From positions 18,520 through 82,519 of the forward strand of contig DDCB01000044.1 in assembly GCA_002335425.1 (NCBI GenBank): DNA of 64,000 nucleotides. The letters run 5' to 3'. Below are positions 35,243 through 43,699 of this stretch, piece by piece. A model generated the notes under the pieces. That model did no database searches, was not told the origin of the DNA, and saw only the letters and a list, made by a program, of their open reading frames with translations. Position 1 is the first letter of the stretch, and the number at the start of each line of letters is the position of its first letter. The stretch is from Chthonomonas sp. UBA2017. GTDB lineage: Bacteria > Armatimonadota > Fimbriimonadia > Fimbriimonadales > Fimbriimonadaceae. The position numbers and the translations under genes were made by a program.

Positions 35243-35344
35243 GATCCAATTCCTTCGCGGGGGCCTCTGGAACTCATTCCCCGGAGGACATTCCCAGCCG
35301 GTAGGATACCTAGGGGCGAGGTCGGTTATCGACTTCTTAACACT

Positions 35345-35382
35345 TGAAAAAAGACCCTGTCGCTCCAGGGAGCCACAGGGTC
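35345..35382 (-). terminator. Intrinsic terminator of the sigma-factor gene
   Basis: 8-bp outer stem (35353-35360 with 35375-35382), a C-C mismatch, and a 4-bp inner stem with loop CAGG. On the minus strand it is followed by T6 (complement of 35347-35352). It ends the sigma-factor transcript before the pst promoter region. Confidence 0.9.
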
Positions 35383-35418
35383 AACGTGAGATGAGTCTGA
35401 ATCTTTGGATGGAGATCG

Positions 35419-36711
35419 TTATGCGGCGCGGCGTCGGTGGGCTCGATAGGCGTTGACCGGGATCGCGACCTTGGGTGCGCAGCTTCGGATGTACTCGATC
35501 AGGCTCTGAACGGTATAGCCTGGATTCGGGAACGAAAGAACATCGAGTTGGACTTGGACTGACGCGGTGGGGGCAAAGCGGCTCGACGCGAACTTTGCGA
35601 GCAGATCTTGGAGCCGAGCCGAGACGAGATGGCCGGTCGGGCCGGTTCGGGGCAAGACGATGCCAAAGCCGACATTTCCATGGCGGCAGATGCAGTCTAA
35701 TCGCCTCACATTAGCGCGCAAGAGTTCGGCGGCGTCGATCATCAGATCGCGCACGGCTCCTTCGCCATAAACGGCCACGAGCTGCTCCACCCCTTCGAAT
35801 CGGATCAAGATTGCCGAGACCTCGACCCCTTCGCTTCGGGCTCGATGAGCCTCCTCGGTGAGTCGGCTGTACAGATAGTCTTCGGCATAGACCCCGGTTT
35901 CGGAATCGACGACTTCGGCTTCAAGTCCGCCGTCTTCGAGGCGCAGGTGTCGGTCCTTTTCCTCTTCCTGCACCAAGATTCGGCGGAGCTTGTTCAGAGA
36001 TTGCCGAAGGATGTGCGACACGTAGTTGCAAGAGATTCCGAGCCGGGACGCAATCTCGGTTTGGCTGAGCGACTCGAAGTGGAACAAGACGAGGACTTGG
36101 TGTTCGAGGTCCCGCAGTTGAGTCATTGCATCTTCGAGCACGACCCGCTCTTCGATGCTCAGCGACGCGGGGGCGTTCTCAGCCGCGCCCAGATCGTCGA
36201 TCTCGCTCGAATCATCTTCGCTCATCGGTTGATCGAGCGAGGCCACTTTCATCAGTTCTTGGGCCTGCCAAACGTCGAGCACGGCCGACTCGGTGAGTTG
36301 GAGCGCCTCGGCGACCTCTCGCGGGGTCGGGGTGCGTCCCAGCTCCGCTTGCATCTGGACGGCGGTCTTGTTGACCCGGGTGCGGAGCTCTTGGAGCCAC
36401 GCAGGCAGTCGGATCATCTGAGACCGATCGCGCAGATAGTGCTTGATTTCGCCGGCGACGAGGTGGGTGGCGTAGGTGTGGAACCGCACCCCCGCTTTCG
36501 GGTCAAACTTATTGAGGGCATTGAGAAGTCCGATGTATCCGACCTGCACGAGGTCTTCTTGGGCCTCGATTCCGGCGAACTTTCGGGCGACTCTCTCGAC
36601 CAGACCCGAGTAGTGAATCATCACTAGATCGGCCATGTCGGGACGAGGGTCCTCGATATACCTCAGCACAATCCCCTCCGGGTCATGCTGAAAAGTCAAA
36701 GATTCAGACAT
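35419..36711 (-). CDS. Sigma-70 family RNA polymerase factor fused to a degenerate GGDEF domain
   Basis: 430 residues from the ATG at 36711, which has GGAG 7 nt upstream (an ATG at 36747 lacks this). Residues ~27-100 are sigma region 2 (EDLVQVGYIGLLNALNKFD, VRFHTYATHLVAGEIKHYLRD), ~101-165 region 3, and ~190-250 region 4 with the helix-turn-helix LSQTEIASRLGISCNYVSHIL; the type is closest to SigF/SigB/FliA. After an acidic linker, residues ~268-390 look like a GGDEF domain (SETGVYAEDYLYSRL, AILIRFEGVEQLVAVYGEGAVRDLMIDAAELLRA in part), but the signature at 345-349 is GNVGF instead of GGDEF, so no cyclase activity is expected. It could be a nucleotide sensor. Monocistronic with its own terminator. 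Confidence 0.88.
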   Translation of the reverse strand: MSESLTFQHDPEGIVLRYIEDPRPDMADLVMIHYSGLVERVARKFAGIEAQEDLVQVGYIGLLNALNKFDPKAGVRFHTYATHLVAGEIKHYLRDRSQMIRLPAWLQELRTRVNKTAVQMQAELGRTPTPREVAEALQLTESAVLDVWQAQELMKVASLDQPMSEDDSSEIDDLGAAENAPASLSIEERVVLEDAMTQLRDLEHQVLVLFHFESLSQTEIASRLGISCNYVSHILRQSLNKLRRILVQEEEKDRHLRLEDGGLEAEVVDSETGVYAEDYLYSRLTEEAHRARSEGVEVSAILIRFEGVEQLVAVYGEGAVRDLMIDAAELLRANVRRLDCICRHGNVGFGIVLPRTGPTGHLVSARLQDLLAKFASSRFAPTASVQVQLDVLSFPNPGYTVQSLIEYIRSCAPKVAIPVNAYRAHRRRAA

Positions 36712-36827
36712 TTCATCACTCCATTGATTCAGTATTCCAAGTGCCATCCTGGCTCTTGGTTCTGACCTTTCTCCATCCTAGAGAATGATCAAAGAATTTA
36801 TCAACTCATCTTGAGTTCGACCGCTGT

Positions 36828-38033
36828 TTAGTTGTTCACACTGTTGACAATTGAGAAGACTGGGCTCATGACGGAAATCGCAATGAATCCCACAATCACC
36901 CCCATGAAAATAATCAAGACAGGTTCGATCATGGACGTCAAACCTTTGACGGTCGATTCGACCTCCGTATCATAAAAGTCTCCAACTTTGACGAGCATCT
37001 CCGAGAGTCGCCCCGACTCCTCGCCGATGTCGATCATGTGGGTGACCATGCTGGGGAAAAGCCCGCTCGCCGCCAGCGGCGTACTGAGCTTGTTGCCCTC
37101 ACGGATGCTGATTCGAGTCTGATCGACCGCTTGGGAAAGGACCACGTTGCCGAGGGTTTCGCCGACGATCTCTAAGCTACGCAACATCGGAACGCCCGAA
37201 CTGATCAAAGTCCCGAAGGTTCGTGAAAAGCGTGCGACGCTCATCTTGAGTGCCAGCTCGCCCACAATCGGGACCCGAAGCTTGAGATAGTCGATCTGAT
37301 ATCGACCTCGGGGCGTCTTACCCCAAGACTTAATTCCGATAAAGATTCCCGCGACGGCAATGAGAATGAGATACCAGGACTTGCTCATAAAGTCCCCCAT
37401 TCCAAAGAGGGCGGCGGTAATGGCGGGAAGCTTCACATCCATTCCGTTAAAGATCTCCTTAAACTTTGGCAAAACAAAGCTAAAGAGAACGAATAGCATC
37501 AGGACCGAAAAACACAGGACCAAGACCGGATACATCATCGCGCTCTTGATCTTGCCTTTGATCTCGGCTTCGTACTCCAAGAAGCCGCTCAGTCGGTCCA
37601 GAATCTTGTCGAGAATGCCGCCGACCTCCGCCGCGCGGACCATGTTCACATAGAGCGCATTGAAGACCTTGGGGTGCTTGACCAGCGCCTCATTCAGCGC
37701 CAGACCGCCCTTGACGTCGGCGGTGATCTGCTCGACCGCGACTTTCAGAGCCGGGTCCTTGGTTTGGGTCGACAAAATGTCCAAGCAGCGCAAGATGGGG
37801 ATGCCCGCGTCGATCATCGTGGCGAACTGCCGCGAGAAGACAACGAGCGACTTGGGCTTCATCTTCTTTTGCCCGAGGCTGACGCTCGACTTCTTCTTGA
37901 CGGCCTTCATCTCCAGGCAGTGCAGAGACTGATCCCGGAGCTTTGCTAGGACAAAGCTCTCGCTTTCGGCCTCGATCGTACTTTTGACGGTCCGGCCAGA
38001 CGGGTCTATCGCAACGTAGGAGTAAAGTGGCAT
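36828..38033 (-). CDS. pilC: Type IV pilus / type II secretion inner-membrane platform protein PilC (GspF family)
   Basis: 401 residues from the ATG at 38033. Two GspF domains of ~120 residues repeat along the chain, each ending in a membrane segment: LVVFSRQFATMIDAGIPILRCLDIL... and MSVARFSRTFGTLISSGVPMLRSLEIV..., with the expected helices at ~165-190, ~220-240 and ~370-395 (LIIFMGVIVGFIAISVMSPVF). The KSSVSLGQKKMKPKSL linker and MPLYSYVAID N-terminus are typical. It anchors the assembly ATPase. No pilB/pilT next to it. The prepilin-like gene at 9.9 kb may be a substrate. Confidence 0.93.
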   Translation of the reverse strand: MPLYSYVAIDPSGRTVKSTIEAESESFVLAKLRDQSLHCLEMKAVKKKSSVSLGQKKMKPKSLVVFSRQFATMIDAGIPILRCLDILSTQTKDPALKVAVEQITADVKGGLALNEALVKHPKVFNALYVNMVRAAEVGGILDKILDRLSGFLEYEAEIKGKIKSAMMYPVLVLCFSVLMLFVLFSFVLPKFKEIFNGMDVKLPAITAALFGMGDFMSKSWYLILIAVAGIFIGIKSWGKTPRGRYQIDYLKLRVPIVGELALKMSVARFSRTFGTLISSGVPMLRSLEIVGETLGNVVLSQAVDQTRISIREGNKLSTPLAASGLFPSMVTHMIDIGEESGRLSEMLVKVGDFYDTEVESTVKGLTSMIEPVLIIFMGVIVGFIAISVMSPVFSIVNSVNN

Positions 38034-38171
38034 CGTTCCCATCGACGAACCCTCGCCGGAGGAGCAGAGTGCTCGCCCGGTCCGGTTCGACAGGGAAATG
38101 ATCGGGGCTCGGAAAGGCCCTCCTCCACCGAATTCTCACTAGGTTGCAGTGGACTGTCAGGTTTTTTGGTG

Positions 38172-39371
38172 CTAAACCGTCATTTCTACTTGGGAGAGGA
38201 GGCCAGACGCTTGGATTCGCTGGACGACCTCGGCAAATCGTTCGCCATTTCGATCCCCTTGGAGGGTGAGCGACATTCGGACGTAGCCTTCGCCTTCGGA
38301 CCCATAGCCATTGCCGGGAATGACGACCACACCGGTTCGCTTCAGGAGCTCGGCGGCGAACTCGGAGCTGGTCATGTCGGAGCGAGGCACTCGCGCCCAC
38401 ACATAAAAGGTCGCCTGAGGCTTGGGGACCTTCCAGCCAATCGAATTCAGGCCGTCCACGAGGTGGTCGCGGCGGCGCTGATAGATCGCGAGAGTTGCCG
38501 CGTTGTCCAGATGGTTCAGCGCGTAGGCCCCGGCTTCGCTGATCGCCGGGAAGGCCTTGGAATCGAGATTGGATTTCAGACGCTGAAGCGTCTGAACCGC
38601 CACGGGATTTCCGATGGAAAATCCAAGTCTCCAGCCGGTCATGTTATACATTTTGCTCAGCGAATGGAACTCGACCACGTGATCTTGGGCACCTGGGACC
38701 TGAAGGGCAGTTGGGTTTCGAAAGCCATCAAAGGTCACCGTGCTGTAGGCCATGTCGTTGACGAGCAGGATGTCATGCTGGCGACAAAATTCGACGGCCT
38801 CTTGATAAAACTCCGGGGTGGCGACGGCGCCAGTCGGGTTGTGCGGGTAGCAGACGTAAAAAAGCTTGGCTCGTCGGGCGATCTCGGTCGGGATGTCGGC
38901 CAAAACCGGGAGGTACCCGTTCTTTTCGTGGAGCGGGGTCTCGTAGACTTCAGCTCCTGCCATGAGCGAGTTCACCTTATAGACCGTGTACCCCGGGTTC
39001 GGCGTGATGACGACATCTCCAGGATCGGCAAAGGCCCAGGCGAGGTGCGCCAGACCCTCTTTGGTTCCGATGACCTGGCCGACCTGGGTTTCGGGGTCAA
39101 CGGTGACTCCGAATTCTCGCTCGTACCAACTTGCGGCGGCCTGGAGGAACGGCTTCCAGCCGCGCGGCGTTTCGTCGTAGCGATGGGTTTCGGGGTTCAA
39201 AACGGCGGTTTTGAGAGCCTCGATGACCGGTTCGGGGGTGGGCAGATCGGGATCGCCGATGCCCAGGTCGATCACGTCCACCCCTTGGGCTTCGGCCTCA
39301 TCGCGAATGCGGGCGATTTCGGCAAACAGATAAGGTGGGATCACGCCAAGGCGCTTGGAGGGAGAGACCAT
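38172..39371 (-). CDS. dapL: LL-diaminopimelate aminotransferase or closely related class I/II aminotransferase
   Basis: 399 residues, fold type I PLP enzyme. N-terminus MVSPSKRLGVIPPYLFAEIAR and VIDLGIGDPDLPTPEPVIEAL, then RYDETPRGW, PHNPTGAVATPEFYQEAVEFC, NDMAYSTVTFDGF and PLP Lys in FHSLSKMYNMTGWRLGF. These are typical of the DapL2 class that makes LL-diaminopimelate directly from tetrahydrodipicolinate for lysine and peptidoglycan. Other alanine/aspartate aminotransferases share much of this, so substrate is inferred. TAAACT lies 7 nt before the ATG. Confidence 0.85.
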   Translation of the reverse strand: MVSPSKRLGVIPPYLFAEIARIRDEAEAQGVDVIDLGIGDPDLPTPEPVIEALKTAVLNPETHRYDETPRGWKPFLQAAASWYEREFGVTVDPETQVGQVIGTKEGLAHLAWAFADPGDVVITPNPGYTVYKVNSLMAGAEVYETPLHEKNGYLPVLADIPTEIARRAKLFYVCYPHNPTGAVATPEFYQEAVEFCRQHDILLVNDMAYSTVTFDGFRNPTALQVPGAQDHVVEFHSLSKMYNMTGWRLGFSIGNPVAVQTLQRLKSNLDSKAFPAISEAGAYALNHLDNAATLAIYQRRRDHLVDGLNSIGWKVPKPQATFYVWARVPRSDMTSSEFAAELLKRTGVVVIPGNGYGSEGEGYVRMSLTLQGDRNGERFAEVVQRIQASGLLSQVEMTV

Positions 39372-39378
39372 ATCCGCA

Positions 39379-39384
39379 AGTTTA
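39379..39384 (-). promoter_or_regulatory. -10-like hexamer TAAACT, 7 nt before dapL start
   Basis: Read on the minus strand, TAAACT is separated from the dapL ATG by exactly 7 nt, and no Shine-Dalgarno sequence fits in between. This is the arrangement expected for a leaderless mRNA. Confidence 0.45.
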
Positions 39385-39445
39385 CCGGAGCCTGGAGCGC
39401 GATCGAGCGGCCGCGGCCGGACCCCAGGCGAATGCCCTGGTCGGG

Positions 39446-39451
39446 TAGAAT
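39446..39451 (+). promoter_or_regulatory. -10-like TAGAAT of tRNA-Pro(TGG)
   Basis: TAGAAT sits 14 nt before the tRNA in the context GGTAGAATGA, which is repeated before the second tRNA-Pro gene at 51735. No good -35 box is visible. Confidence 0.55.
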
Positions 39452-39465
39452 GAGGATTCGACCGT

Positions 39466-39542
39466 CGGGGCGTGGCGCAGCTTGGTAGCGCACCTGGTTT
39501 GGGACCAGGGGGTCGTGTGTTCGAATCACACCGCCCCGACCA
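39466..39542 (+). tRNA. tRNA-Pro (anticodon TGG)
   Basis: Complete cloverleaf: 7-bp acceptor stem (CGGGGCG with CGCCCCG), D arm GCGC-AGCTTGGTA-GCGC, anticodon stem CCTGG/CCAGG with loop TTTGGGA (anticodon TGG, reads CCA), T arm with TTCGAAT, discriminator A and encoded CCA. It is followed by a defence-gene pair on the opposite strand. Confidence 0.97.
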
Positions 39543-39608
39543 GTTTGTTCATGCGGAATTCACACCCCTGTTGGGAGAGGTGGGCGTTGCCTGAGTCTGT
39601 TCGGGACC

Positions 39609-40232
39609 TCAAGCCCGGTCCGGGGCCGAGGGCCCGAATCCGAGTGCGATTAGGATCTCGTCGACGTCGGTCGAGCAGTTGTTTTCTCGGCACGAAGACC
39701 CTGGTGCGATTCCGTGCTGCTTCTTGACATGGGCCGCATTTTCGAACGGCGTTCCTGTGTTCAAAATCTCCCGCAATGCATGCCACATACTTTTTGAAGA
39801 TTTGAATTGATCAGACCGCTTCTCGACGGCCTCCTTCACCTTGCCACAGTTATGAAAGGAGCGGTGACTGTTGGAAAAATGGAGGAGGTGCCAGACCTCG
39901 AAGCAGGGGTTCGAGAAGATGACTTTGATCTTAGCTCTTTGAGCCCGTTCCAACTTTTGATGATCGGCAGAATTCGCCCCAAATGTATCAGCGTCGAGGA
40001 CGCACCATACTTCATCAAATTCTGACGTGGCTTTCTTGATCGATTTGTCGAGGATTTGCGAAGCCGAGCCGCCTGATGCGGCAATCACCGTGAGGATGCC
40101 TTCGCGCCTCTGATCGAACTCAGCCTTCGCATCAATGAAGTAATTTTTCTCCGTTTTTTTGCCCTCAACTACGACGCAGACGGTCCGACGCTCTGGAATC
40201 GACTGTTTGACTCGCCTGAAGGATCTACCCAT
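39609..40232 (-). CDS. rloB: RloB-like protein of a RloA/RloB (AbiL-type) defence pair
   Basis: 207 residues, normal for RloB. The N-terminal VVVEGKKTEKNYF places Glu23 and Glu28 as in Toprim-like nucleases, and VLDAD (Asp80, Asp82) gives the second acidic pair; the family motif FSNPCFEVWHLLHF follows at ~110. The C-terminal HGIAPGSSCRENNC segment is less conserved. RloB is the partner of the RloA ATPase, also known as AbiLii; the pair is associated with phage resistance and with restriction-modification loci. It overlaps rloA by 8 bp. Nuclease activity is inferred from fold, not proven. Confidence 0.87.
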   Translation of the reverse strand: MGRSFRRVKQSIPERRTVCVVVEGKKTEKNYFIDAKAEFDQRREGILTVIAASGGSASQILDKSIKKATSEFDEVWCVLDADTFGANSADHQKLERAQRAKIKVIFSNPCFEVWHLLHFSNSHRSFHNCGKVKEAVEKRSDQFKSSKSMWHALREILNTGTPFENAAHVKKQHGIAPGSSCRENNCSTDVDEILIALGFGPSAPDRA

Positions 40233-41553
40233 TCGCCTCCGAGTGTGAGATCAACGCCTCCGCTATGGCCAGTTTGAGGTTCCCCAAAATCGGAACGCCG
40301 CCGAACCTTCCGGCGAGATATCGGCTCTCCAGGGAAGCATCAACGCGCGGCTTGGGCTGGAAATCCCAAAGTGAATAGATCTCGGTCGCGCCTGTTGGAT
40401 CTTTCTCAACTAGATAAATCTGATCTCGCCTGATTTTCTCAACGTCTAACAAGTTTGTGTCATGGGTCGCGACGATGAACTGGCTTCCCTTGGCGCCGAG
40501 CTCGGGGTCGTTGAAAACGTCCATGATTTGTTGCGTCAAAATGGTATGAAGTGACGATTCGAGTTCGTCGATGACCACAGTCTTTCCTTCGCGGAATGCT
40601 TCGACGAGCCAGCTAGCAATCGCAAAGAAGCGCTGCGTTCCATTCGATTCTTCAGACATATCGAATCGAGCAAGGTCATCAGTACCTTCAGCTTTCCGAC
40701 CAAATGTCACCTTCGAAGCTGGTATACGATCTGGTAGTTCGCGTCCCTTAATCTTCATAAATTCTCTGACGTCGGAAGGGACCTCCATTTCTTCCACCTT
40801 GGCCTGTACATCGAACACCGTGCTGTCTGCTACTTGAACGATTCCGCCAATAGACACGCAGTCAATTTCTCCTCTCGCGGATCTTACTATGGCTCGATCA
40901 ATGTGTCGCTTCGGCGAATCTGCCATATCAATATATTCCAGCTGGTTCCGGAACCAATTGTAAAGAGGTAGGACAGTATTGTTGTTTTCCTGTGCTGCTT
41001 TGGAAAGCAGTAAGCAATTGGAGCGCGTGCTTTGCCGAAGTGTTTCTTTATTACCTCGAAACGATGCTCCGAATTTCCATTGGTTGGGATCGCCACCGAC
41101 ACGGTGAAACAGAAGTACTTCGGGAGCCTTGGCGACAGTCTTTCGGCTGTACATCCACTCTTCGGTAACAACACTAGGAGTGATTTGGCAACCATAGCGA
41201 ATAATCTCGTTCGACAACAAGACGGTCACTTCGAACATTGACGGCTCATTCACGGACCTAGAATCCAATCGGTAGGCATCCATGAGCGGGATCTCGTCGC
41301 CTTCATTCATTTTGGTCGCGGAATTGATGACCATCTGCCACATGGCATTGATCGCCGCGCAGACATTGGACTTGCCACTCGCATTCGGCCCGTAGAGAAG
41401 AACTGAGCGAAGAAGGTTCAGAGGCGACCCGCCCACTCGGACTCCCGTCCTGATCAGGTGGTCTTGCAGCGACTTATCCCGACTCGCGACCATGCTTAAC
41501 CGTTGCTCGGTCTTGATCGACCGATAGTTGCCGACGATAAATTCGATTAACAT
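40225..41553 (-). CDS. rloA: AAA15/RloA-like ATPase of a phage-defence pair
   Basis: 442 residues. It starts MLIEFIVGNYRSIK, the usual start of OLD/RecF-like SMC-type ATPases. Walker A GPNASGKS at 55-62, the ABC-like signature region around EESNGTQRFFAI, Walker B VVIDELESSLH and the switch His in VATHDTNLLD are present, so the ATPase looks intact. Insert of ~200 residues between the two halves. It is the first gene of a two-gene operon with rloB (8-bp overlap). The coding sequence is visibly more AT-rich than neighbours, suggesting acquisition by transfer. Confidence 0.88.
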   Translation of the reverse strand: MLIEFIVGNYRSIKTEQRLSMVASRDKSLQDHLIRTGVRVGGSPLNLLRSVLLYGPNASGKSNVCAAINAMWQMVINSATKMNEGDEIPLMDAYRLDSRSVNEPSMFEVTVLLSNEIIRYGCQITPSVVTEEWMYSRKTVAKAPEVLLFHRVGGDPNQWKFGASFRGNKETLRQSTRSNCLLLSKAAQENNNTVLPLYNWFRNQLEYIDMADSPKRHIDRAIVRSARGEIDCVSIGGIVQVADSTVFDVQAKVEEMEVPSDVREFMKIKGRELPDRIPASKVTFGRKAEGTDDLARFDMSEESNGTQRFFAIASWLVEAFREGKTVVIDELESSLHTILTQQIMDVFNDPELGAKGSQFIVATHDTNLLDVEKIRRDQIYLVEKDPTGATEIYSLWDFQPKPRVDASLESRYLAGRFGGVPILGNLKLAIAEALISHSEANG

Positions 41554-41956
41554 TTTCTTTCCTATGAATTGGCCAAAAAATGCCCCTCATTGAGATTATA
41601 CACGGATTTTTCGCGCAAAAAGAGGTTGATTGCAGGATCAATGGCTGATGGTTCGCGCAATAGGTGCTCTACTGTCATGGTCATGCCATACGAGTTCGGG
41701 GCGACTGCAAGGGGCGGTCCGGGCCATCAGGCCTGGGCCATTTTCTCCTATCAGCGGAACAAATTTGGGTTCACTTCGTCCTAGAAAAGGAGGACTTTTT
41801 CGGGGATCGTCAAAAAAAACAACAAATCCGTGGAAAAGCACTACCAATTCCCGGAAAATTGTGATAGATTATTGATAGCTGATTACTCCCAATCGAAACG
41901 AAAGGGCAAAGACACCGATTTTTATCAGCAAGACGACAAGCACAAGACCTGAAATC

Positions 41957-41986
41957 GCCGGCCCGGAAACGGGTCGGCATTTTTTT
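41957..41986 (+). terminator. Orphan strong intrinsic terminator
   Basis: 9-bp stem (41957-41965 with 41970-41978, one G-T pair) closed by a GAAA tetraloop and followed by T7 at 41980-41986. It is on the plus strand with no plus-strand gene upstream for 2.4 kb other than tRNA-Pro. Confidence 0.88.
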
Positions 41987-42020
41987 CGCCGAGATCGGCC
42001 CGGTCCCTCTTTCCGGGACG

Positions 42021-42026
42021 TAGAAT
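42021..42026 (+). promoter_or_regulatory. -10-like TAGAAT, 6 nt before the GH20 start
   Basis: TAGAAT followed by AGCCCC and the ATG at 42033. The same hexamer precedes both tRNA-Pro genes in the window. With a start site 6-7 nt downstream the mRNA would be leaderless. Confidence 0.5.
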
Positions 42027-42032
42027 AGCCCC

Positions 42033-43550
42033 ATGCAACTCAAGATGTGGAGCTACGACCTGGCCCGCGAGCAGTGTCCCACCCTTGACCACCTCTACGA
42101 AATCGCCAGTTTGAGTCAGGAGTCCGGATACAACGCCCTCGGGCTCTATCTGGAGCACCGGTTCGAATACCCCAGCACGCCCTGGGCTCACGGAGTCGGG
42201 GCGCTCAGCGCAGAGCACGTCGCGAGCCTCCAAAGCGAGTTCCCGAGCCTGCAGATCATCCCGATGATCAACACCTTGAGCCACATGGAGGGCTTTCTTT
42301 TCACCGAGCCGGGGCGAGATCTGGCCGCACAGACCTTTCAAGGCATGATGGGCGACCCGCTGAATCCTGCTTTCATCGATCTTTGCGAGCGGCTCGTTGA
42401 GGATACTTTGTTATGTTTTGATTCTGAAATCTTGCACTTAGGAGGTGATGAGGCCAGTGAGCTGAGAACCGCACCGATTCTGGCCGACCTCGCCCAGGAG
42501 CCGGGTGGCGTCGAGCGGCTTTTTCGGGAGCACTTCGGTCCGCTTGCCATGATGGTCCTCAAGTCGGGCCGTCGCCCTGCTCTTTGGGCAGATATGATTT
42601 TGGCGAACCCAGGAGCCGCCGACGAACTTCCGAAGGAGACGCTTCTTTTTGACTGGCAGTACTTTGGCGGGGTGGCCGAGTCGTCGGCTCGCCTCCGAGA
42701 GATGGGCTTTGAAGTCGTCGCGTGTCCTTCGATCCAAACTTACAACGCCGCCTGGATGCACCTGGGGCCGAGCCAAGAGAACATCGCCCAAGTGGTCGCC
42801 GATGCAGATCGACTGGGCCTGCATGGAGTCTGTTTGACCACCTGGGAATGTGGCCTGATGGGGGCTTATGACACGCTCTTCCCGGCAATCCAAGGGGTGG
42901 GACAGCTCTTGAACGATCGGTCCGTCGGGGAGGCGTGCCTCGAGCAGGCCTATCGGGACCGAAGCCCCGACCACAGCCGATGGAGCGAGCTGATGGGGAA
43001 CGAGCTCCAGCAGCATCCTGGATTTGAATACTCGACTCATCGCAGCAGCTTGAAATGCCGATTCCTGCTCTATTCCAACCCGTTCTGGTTGTGGGTTCAT
43101 CATCGAGAGGACTGGGTGGGGCCCTCGGGGGAGGCGATTCTGAAACTGCTGGACGAAGCGGCGTTGGTGGCCCCTGGCCTGGCGGAACAGGGGGTGACGC
43201 ACTTTGTCCGCAGTGCGATAGATTTCGTGAGAATTGTCGATAAATCCGTCGAAAAGTATCGACAGAAGTTGCCTTCCGAGGCGATCACCGCGATGGCTCC
43301 TCTTCGTGGCTTGTTTGACGATTTGAGCAAGATTGCTCGCCAAAACCATCATCGAATCGGAGGGAGCTTGGCCGACCTCGAACGGATCAAGATCGCGAAG
43401 GCCCATGTCGAGCGGGTGATCGCCCGCATTCGCGAAGTGGGGGCCGGACAGTTGGGGTACCTGCCCTCGTTCGAGCACCTCTCACACCCGTCGTTCGTTC
43501 CGCACGACCAAGGGGCGTGGTGGCGAATCAACTCTTGGGGGACCCGCTGA
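42033..43550 (+). CDS. Glycoside hydrolase family 20-like beta-N-acetylhexosaminidase
   Basis: 505 residues, no signal peptide, so cytoplasmic. The catalytic Asp-Glu pair is in HLGGDEA (Asp139-Glu140), the hallmark of GH20. Other barrel features are GLYLEHRFEYP, IIPMINTLSHMEGFL and FDWQYFGG and, in place of the usual WGE, TTWECG. GH20 enzymes use substrate-assisted catalysis to release GlcNAc. The ~200-residue helical C-terminus is family-specific. With NagA downstream (46.3 kb) it fits amino-sugar salvage, but substrate is inferred. Confidence 0.85.
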   Translation: MQLKMWSYDLAREQCPTLDHLYEIASLSQESGYNALGLYLEHRFEYPSTPWAHGVGALSAEHVASLQSEFPSLQIIPMINTLSHMEGFLFTEPGRDLAAQTFQGMMGDPLNPAFIDLCERLVEDTLLCFDSEILHLGGDEASELRTAPILADLAQEPGGVERLFREHFGPLAMMVLKSGRRPALWADMILANPGAADELPKETLLFDWQYFGGVAESSARLREMGFEVVACPSIQTYNAAWMHLGPSQENIAQVVADADRLGLHGVCLTTWECGLMGAYDTLFPAIQGVGQLLNDRSVGEACLEQAYRDRSPDHSRWSELMGNELQQHPGFEYSTHRSSLKCRFLLYSNPFWLWVHHREDWVGPSGEAILKLLDEAALVAPGLAEQGVTHFVRSAIDFVRIVDKSVEKYRQKLPSEAITAMAPLRGLFDDLSKIARQNHHRIGGSLADLERIKIAKAHVERVIARIREVGAGQLGYLPSFEHLSHPSFVPHDQGAWWRINSWGTR

Positions 43551-43618
43551 GTCCTCCTCGAAATTTGTCCGTATCAAATCGGGGCGCTTCAGGCGTCTAT
43601 CTCCTCGGTGAAGTTTGC

Positions 43619-43648
43619 TGGACATGGCGGGCATCGGGCCGCTATACT
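43619..43648 (+). promoter_or_regulatory. Sigma-70-type promoter of the PQQ-repeat gene
   Basis: TGGACA (43619-43624) and TATACT (43643-43648) with an 18-bp spacer, followed by a leader of about 45 nt that carries AAGGAG 5 nt before the start codon. Confidence 0.6.
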
Positions 43649-43699
43649 TCAAGCTGAGTTTCGAGGGGGCAGTCCGCCCAACGGCGGCAAGGAGATACG

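Larger units (their letters stand above)
41554..42032. other. 479-bp non-coding, AT-rich region between the defence pair and the GH20 gene
   Basis: No frame here has convincing coding character. It must contain the rloA promoter (minus) and the GH20 promoter (plus). A run of A's at 41813-41820 is followed by an AT-rich tract at 41855-41880 and a strong plus-strand terminator at 41957. I see no rRNA, tRNA or known riboswitch. The terminator implies a plus-strand transcript ending here, possibly a small RNA. Confidence 0.5.

Noticed and set aside
38166..39488. 440-codon plus-strand frame over dapL
   Set aside because: Mirror frame of a conserved aminotransferase, no domain features; also runs into the tRNA.
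41695..41703. TTCGGGGCG resembling the 5' end of tRNA-Pro as an attachment-site repeat
   Set aside because: Only 8-9 bp match, and it matches the 5' rather than the 3' end of the tRNA; expected by chance.
41870..41990. Possible c-di-GMP or c-di-AMP riboswitch before the GH20 gene
   Set aside because: The GAAAGGGCAAAG string looks suggestive but the paired stems and conserved loop sequences of these riboswitches are not present.
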